This document shows positions 12,460 to 15,843 of a stretch of DNA of 15,843 nt, one piece after another. The notes under the pieces are model-generated. The model was not told where the DNA came from. It searched no databases and saw nothing but the letters and a program-made list of their open reading frames with translations. Within the stretch, counting starts at the first letter, position 1. Each line of letters opens with the position of its first letter. Source of the DNA: an uncultured Gemmiger sp. (GTDB lineage: Bacteria > Bacillota > Clostridia > Oscillospirales > Ruminococcaceae); assembly GCA_959018215.1 (NCBI GenBank), contig CAUEKL010000030.1, positions 1 through 15,843 on the forward strand. The letters run 5' to 3'. The position numbers were made by a program, and so were the translations under genes.

Positions 12460-13647
12460 TCAGAAGTAACACTTGATCTGGAAGCGGTCGGTGGGGGTGT
12501 TCTCCTCCACAATGAGCTTCTCGTGGTTGAAGTCGAAGTGCACCGGGCGGCAGTCGTCGGTGTTGCGGGTCAGGCGCAGCAGGGTGTCCACCCGCTTGGT
12601 CTCCTCCTTGGTGTAGAAGAGATAGCTGGCGCCCTCCCGGCGGGCCCGGCCGGTGCGGCCGATGCGGTGGGTGTAGTGCTCGTTCTCCTCGGGCACGTCG
12701 TAGTTGATGACCGCATCCACGTCGGACACGTCGATGCCCCGGGCGGCCACGTCGGTGGCCACCAGCACGGCGATCTCCCCGGCCTTGAACCGCTGCATGA
12801 TCCGGTTGCGCTCCGCCTGGGACAGGTCCCCGTGGAGGCAGTCCACATTGAAGTTCAGCCGGGCCAGCTGGTTGGCCAGCATGCCGGTGTTGTACTTGGT
12901 GTTGCAGAAGACCATCACCCGCTTGTAGTCCTTGGAAATGATGATCTGGGCCAGGTCGGCCAGCTTGTCCCGGCCGGTGGTCAGCAGCTTGTACTGGTCA
13001 ATTTTCGGGCTGGAATCCTCCACCGGCTGCACGCTGACCTCGGCGGCGTTCTTCTGGTACAGCCAGCCGATGTCCAGCACCTCCCGGCTGATGGTGGCCG
13101 AGAACATGGACAGGCTCCTGCGGTGTTTCATCAGGTCAATGATGTGGCGCACGTCCTTGTAAAAGCCCATGTTCAGCATCTCGTCGGCCTCGTCCAGCAC
13201 GACGGTTTTGACGTCGGAGACATCAATGGCGTGGTGGCGGTAGTGGTCCATCAGGCGGCCCGGCGTGGCAACGACGATCTGGCAGCCGGCTTTGAGCTGG
13301 CGCTGCTGCTTGTCCATGCCCGCGCCGCCGTAGACGCAGACGATTTTGACTTCCGGCAAAAACTGGGCCAGGTTGCGCAGGTCCTGGGCGATCTGCTGGG
13401 CCAGTTCCCGGGTGGGGCTTAAGATCACCGCCTTGGGAGCGCCGGCGGGGGTGTCCGCCACCTGTTCCAGCACCGGAATGCCGAAGGCCACCGTCTTGCC
13501 GGTGCCGGTGGGGGCCTTGGCGATCATGTCGTGGCCGTCCAGCATCAGGGGAATGGCCTTCTGCTGGATCTCGGTCATCTCGGTAAAGCCCATCTCCCGG
13601 GTGGCGCGCAGGATGGGTTCACGGATCGAAAGTTCACTGAACTGCAT
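12460..13647 (-). CDS. DEAD-box RNA helicase, minimal two-domain form
   Basis: A 395-residue ATP-dependent RNA helicase. All motifs are present in order: Q motif (FTEMTEIQQKAIP), I APTGTGKT, Ia PTRELAQQI, Ib TPGRLMDH, II DEAD, III SAT, IV VMVFCNT, V ATDVAARGIDV and VI HRIGRTGRA. The C-terminus ends about 50 residues after motif VI (PTDRFQIKCYF), without the basic, RGG or RNA-recognition tail of CshA/DeaD or DbpA, so it is a core-only helicase. The chosen ATG 13647 has AAGGCGG six bases upstream; a TTG 18 bases earlier (13665) lies in that ribosome site and is not used. It lies 43 bp after the SGNH gene without a visible promoter, and directly abuts the amidohydrolase gene. It probably remodels ribosomal or messenger RNA; the specific target is unknown. 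Confidence 0.94.
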   Translation of the reverse strand: MQFSELSIREPILRATREMGFTEMTEIQQKAIPLMLDGHDMIAKAPTGTGKTVAFGIPVLEQVADTPAGAPKAVILSPTRELAQQIAQDLRNLAQFLPEVKIVCVYGGAGMDKQQRQLKAGCQIVVATPGRLMDHYRHHAIDVSDVKTVVLDEADEMLNMGFYKDVRHIIDLMKHRRSLSMFSATISREVLDIGWLYQKNAAEVSVQPVEDSSPKIDQYKLLTTGRDKLADLAQIIISKDYKRVMVFCNTKYNTGMLANQLARLNFNVDCLHGDLSQAERNRIMQRFKAGEIAVLVATDVAARGIDVSDVDAVINYDVPEENEHYTHRIGRTGRARREGASYLFYTKEETKRVDTLLRLTRNTDDCRPVHFDFNHEKLIVEENTPTDRFQIKCYF

Positions 13648-13690
13648 GAAAAACCGCCTTTCCAAAGGTCAGAATGTGGGGTACGGGAAA

Positions 13691-14638
13691 TCAGTCGTAG
13701 CTGAGCACCAGCCCGTCCAGCAGGCCGGTGGCGGCCTGGATGTCCCGCACCACGCTGGCGCAGAAATCCATATCGGCCACGGTGTTGTCAAAATGGATGC
13801 CGTCCTCCCCGAAAAGCCCCGGGTCATACCAGGGCGTCTGGGTGAAGTAGGCGGAATAGCTGTCGTAGAGCCCCTGCTCCCGGAAGGCCGCTTCCAGCGC
13901 CGCCATGGTGGCATGGCGGTCCTCGGTGTCGGCCAGGGGGGCGCAGAGCAGGTGGAAGGCCGCCCCCCGCTCGGCGCACAGGTCTGCCAGGTTCTGCAGA
14001 TTGCGGGCGGCCAGGGGAATCAGCGGCCCGGTATTTTCCCGGGCGGGAAGCAGCTCCAGGGCGTTGAGGTAGAGCTTTTTCACCAGGGGGGAGGCGTCCG
14101 CCCACCGGGCAAAGCTCCCGGTGAGGAAGGGGGCCCCGTAGGCGGCGGTCAGCTCCGCCCGGGTGGTCTCGTCCAGGCCGTCCAGCAGTCCGGCGGCCGC
14201 AAAGGGGGCCGCCGCGTACTGGTAGCCGTACCCGGCGTCAAACCCGGCGGAAAAGCTCTCCGGCGTGACGATGAGATAGACGTCGGTGGCCCCGGGGTGG
14301 GCGTCCAGAAAGGCTTTGGCCAGCAGATACTGCCCGGCGATGGTCACCGCCCGGTTGCTGCCGTCGATGCGGTAGGCGGTGTTGCACAAACTGAAGGGGT
14401 CGAACACCTGCCAGCAGACGCTGTCCCCCAGAATCAGGGCGGCGGCGCCGTCGTCGGCCTGCACCTTGGCGATGTGGCCGCCGATCTCCTCACTGGCCGA
14501 GGCGGAATACCCGGTGGAATCGGTGAGCTTGGCGAAAATTTCCGAGAAGGGGGCAAAGGCCGAAAGCCCCAGCACCCCGCAGAACAACACCAGGGCGGCC
14601 AGCACAAAGGCCGCCAGACGAAGAAGAAATCCTTTCAT
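13691..14638 (-). CDS. SGNH-fold O-acyltransferase partner of MBOAT (AlgX/AlgJ/DltD-like)
   Basis: A 315-residue membrane-anchored protein. Residues 5-27 form an N-terminal membrane segment, with the rest outside the cell. The SGNH catalytic residues can be placed: Ser73 in LILGDSVCWQ (GDS motif) and Asp279-x-x-His282 in EDGIHFDN. Such proteins accept an acyl group passed through an MBOAT protein and transfer it to a polysaccharide or wall polymer, as AlgJ/AlgX, PatB and DltD do. The gene starts 14 bp after the MBOAT stop with a GGGAGGG ribosome site, so the two form one acylation unit. The polymer (exopolysaccharide, peptidoglycan or teichoic acid) cannot be told; no dltA or dltC is seen. 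Overall similarity to named families is low by eye, so the exact family is open. Confidence 0.8.
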   Translation of the reverse strand: MKGFLLRLAAFVLAALVLFCGVLGLSAFAPFSEIFAKLTDSTGYSASASEEIGGHIAKVQADDGAAALILGDSVCWQVFDPFSLCNTAYRIDGSNRAVTIAGQYLLAKAFLDAHPGATDVYLIVTPESFSAGFDAGYGYQYAAAPFAAAGLLDGLDETTRAELTAAYGAPFLTGSFARWADASPLVKKLYLNALELLPARENTGPLIPLAARNLQNLADLCAERGAAFHLLCAPLADTEDRHATMAALEAAFREQGLYDSYSAYFTQTPWYDPGLFGEDGIHFDNTVADMDFCASVVRDIQAATGLLDGLVLSYD

Positions 14639-14652
14639 GCTGCGGCCCTCCC

Positions 14653-15843
14653 TTAAAACTGTGCGTAGTAGAAGGCCGCGGCGTCCGCCCCCACCAGCCG
14701 GCAGGCAAAGACCAGTACGGTCACGGCCAGCACCAGCAGGGCGGCCACCCGCATCGCCCCGGGCAGGGCGGCGAACCGGTCATACAGGCAGGAACCGGTG
14801 GCTTCCGCACGTTCGGCCACCAGGTCCAGGAGGAAGGCCAGGACCATGGCCAGCACCACGAAGGCCAGCTCGGTGCCCGAGACCCCCAAATCGAGAAAAC
14901 CCAGCCCGGGGGCGCCGCTGAAAATCCGGCCCACCATGCCGAACCCCTGCCCAAGACTGGGCGCCCCGAAGAAGAGGAACGCCCCGTTGGCGCAGAAGGT
15001 GATGAAGACCCGGCGCAGCCACACCCCGGCGGTGCCGCCCCAACCGGAAAACCGGCGGCGCAGGGGCTTGGTCAGGGCGCCGATGCTCTGCATCAGCCCG
15101 TGGAGCAGCCCCCAGAAGAGGTACTGCCACCCGCTGCCGTGCCACAGCCCGCTGACCAGAAAGGTCACCAGCAGATTGAACACCCGGCGGGGTGTGCCGT
15201 GACGGCTGCCGCCCAGAGGGATGTAGATGTAATCCCGCAGCCAGCTGGACAGGGAGATGTGCCACCGCTGCCAGAACTCGCCCAGGGTCTGGGCAAAGTA
15301 GGGGCGGCGGAAGTTGGGGGCCAGGGCAAAGCCCAGCACCCGGGAAGCCCCCAGGGCCAGATGGCTGTACCCCGCAAAATCGAAGTAGAGGGAAAAGCCG
15401 AAGAAGAGCCCCCCCACCAGCACCACCGGGGCGCTGCATTCGGTCCACCGGGCGTAGACGGCGTTGACCCAGGCGGTGAGCAGGTTGGCCAGCACCAGCT
15501 TTTCGGCCCAGCCGCCCAGCATGGTGATGAGCCCCCGGCGCACCTCGGCGGCCTCACACCGGCGCTGCCCGGCACACAAGGCTTCCAGCTGGGGGAAGAA
15601 TTCCTCCGCCCGGCCGATGGGACCGCTGAGCACCCGGGGGAAAAAGCTCATGTACACGGCGTATTTGAGAAAGCTTTTCTGCACCGGGCACTTGCCTTTG
15701 TACACGTCCGCCAGGTAGGAGGCTCCCTGCAAAGCGTAGAAGGCCAGGCCGGTGGCGGTGAGCAGGGTCATGCCCGGGGCGGCCAGTTCCACCGCCTTGC
15801 GGGCAAACAGGACCCCCGCGCTGGCCAGCAGCCCCAGCACCAG
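14653..15843 (-). CDS. MBOAT O-acyltransferase, N-terminus beyond window edge
   Basis: The frame is open from the last base of the window down to TAA at 14653, giving 396 codons of the C-terminal part; AlgI-like MBOAT proteins are usually 460-500 residues, so roughly 80-100 N-terminal residues are missing. Family hallmarks are SFFPRVLSGPIGRAEEF, NFRRPYFAQTLGEFWQRWHISLSSWLRDYIYIPLGG and VSGLWHGSGWQYLFWGLLHG, with the catalytic His in LWHG. About eight or nine membrane segments are visible. It carries an acyl group from a cytosolic donor across the membrane to the SGNH protein encoded next. It heads, within the window, a minus-strand run with the SGNH partner, the helicase and the amidohydrolase. 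Confidence 0.93.
   Translation of the reverse strand: MVLGLLASAGVLFARKAVELAAPGMTLLTATGLAFYALQGASYLADVYKGKCPVQKSFLKYAVYMSFFPRVLSGPIGRAEEFFPQLEALCAGQRRCEAAEVRRGLITMLGGWAEKLVLANLLTAWVNAVYARWTECSAPVVLVGGLFFGFSLYFDFAGYSHLALGASRVLGFALAPNFRRPYFAQTLGEFWQRWHISLSSWLRDYIYIPLGGSRHGTPRRVFNLLVTFLVSGLWHGSGWQYLFWGLLHGLMQSIGALTKPLRRRFSGWGGTAGVWLRRVFITFCANGAFLFFGAPSLGQGFGMVGRIFSGAPGLGFLDLGVSGTELAFVVLAMVLAFLLDLVAERAEATGSCLYDRFAALPGAMRVAALLVLAVTVLVFACRLVGADAAAFYYAQF

Noticed and set aside
11641..13422. 593-codon plus-strand frame opposite amidohydrolase and helicase
   Set aside because: Antisense shadow; the complementary strand has complete helicase and amidohydrolase motif sets.
1..15843. Search for CRISPR arrays, tRNA/rRNA, insertion sequences, integrases, toxin-antitoxin or defence genes
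   Set aside because: No tandem repeat-spacer pattern, RNA gene signature, terminal inverted repeats or recognisable mobile or defence protein was seen on either strand.

Overview
The window is GC-rich and densely coded, with short intergenic gaps, strong GGAGG-type ribosome binding sites and Gram-positive-style genes (azlCD, ktrAB, a PerR-type regulator, a FeoB-associated Cys-rich peptide, a lipobox protein). This suggests a high-GC member of the Clostridia, such as the Oscillospiraceae/Ruminococcaceae around Faecalibacterium, Gemmiger and Subdoligranulum. That placement is inferred from gene content and style; no marker gene is present to prove it. I see no rRNA, tRNA, CRISPR array, transposase, integrase or phage gene, so it reads as ordinary chromosome.

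Layout. (1) Minus strand, 4859 down to 1: azlC and azlD (branched-chain amino acid exporter), then a promoter and a class III PPK2 polyphosphate kinase, followed within 16 bp by three glycosyltransferases (GT4, GT2 and one cut by the window edge). (2) Plus strand, 5037-5840: a single lipoprotein of unknown function with its own promoter. (3) Minus strand, 5894-6067: a 57-residue FeoB-associated Cys-rich membrane protein. (4) Plus strand, 6267-10650: a PerR-like Fur-family repressor with a palindrome at its promoter and its own terminator; then a four-gene potassium operon, namely a shortened KdpD-type sensor kinase, a KdpE-type response regulator, KtrB and KtrA, closed by a very strong terminator. 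(5) 10683-10833: five consecutive stem-loops between convergent operons, including a perfect 14-bp palindrome. (6) Minus strand, 15843 down to 10861: an MBOAT O-acyltransferase (cut by the window edge), its SGNH-fold partner, a minimal DEAD-box helicase and a YtcJ-like amidohydrolase, all tightly spaced.

How the parts work together. The potassium operon links sensing directly to transport: the KdpDE pair lies with a Ktr channel instead of the Kdp ATPase, and the kinase has lost the cytoplasmic N-terminal sensor half of classical KdpD. The metal/peroxide regulator and the small Feo-associated protein are divergent neighbours. The glycosyltransferases on the left and the MBOAT/SGNH pair on the right point to cell-surface or exopolysaccharide synthesis and O-acylation, but they are separate transcription units. 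The points most worth a second look are the KdpDE-KtrBA arrangement, the PerR-like protein with Asn at the position of the Asp needed for peroxide sensing, the stem-loop cluster, and a probable one-base indel at the start of azlC.
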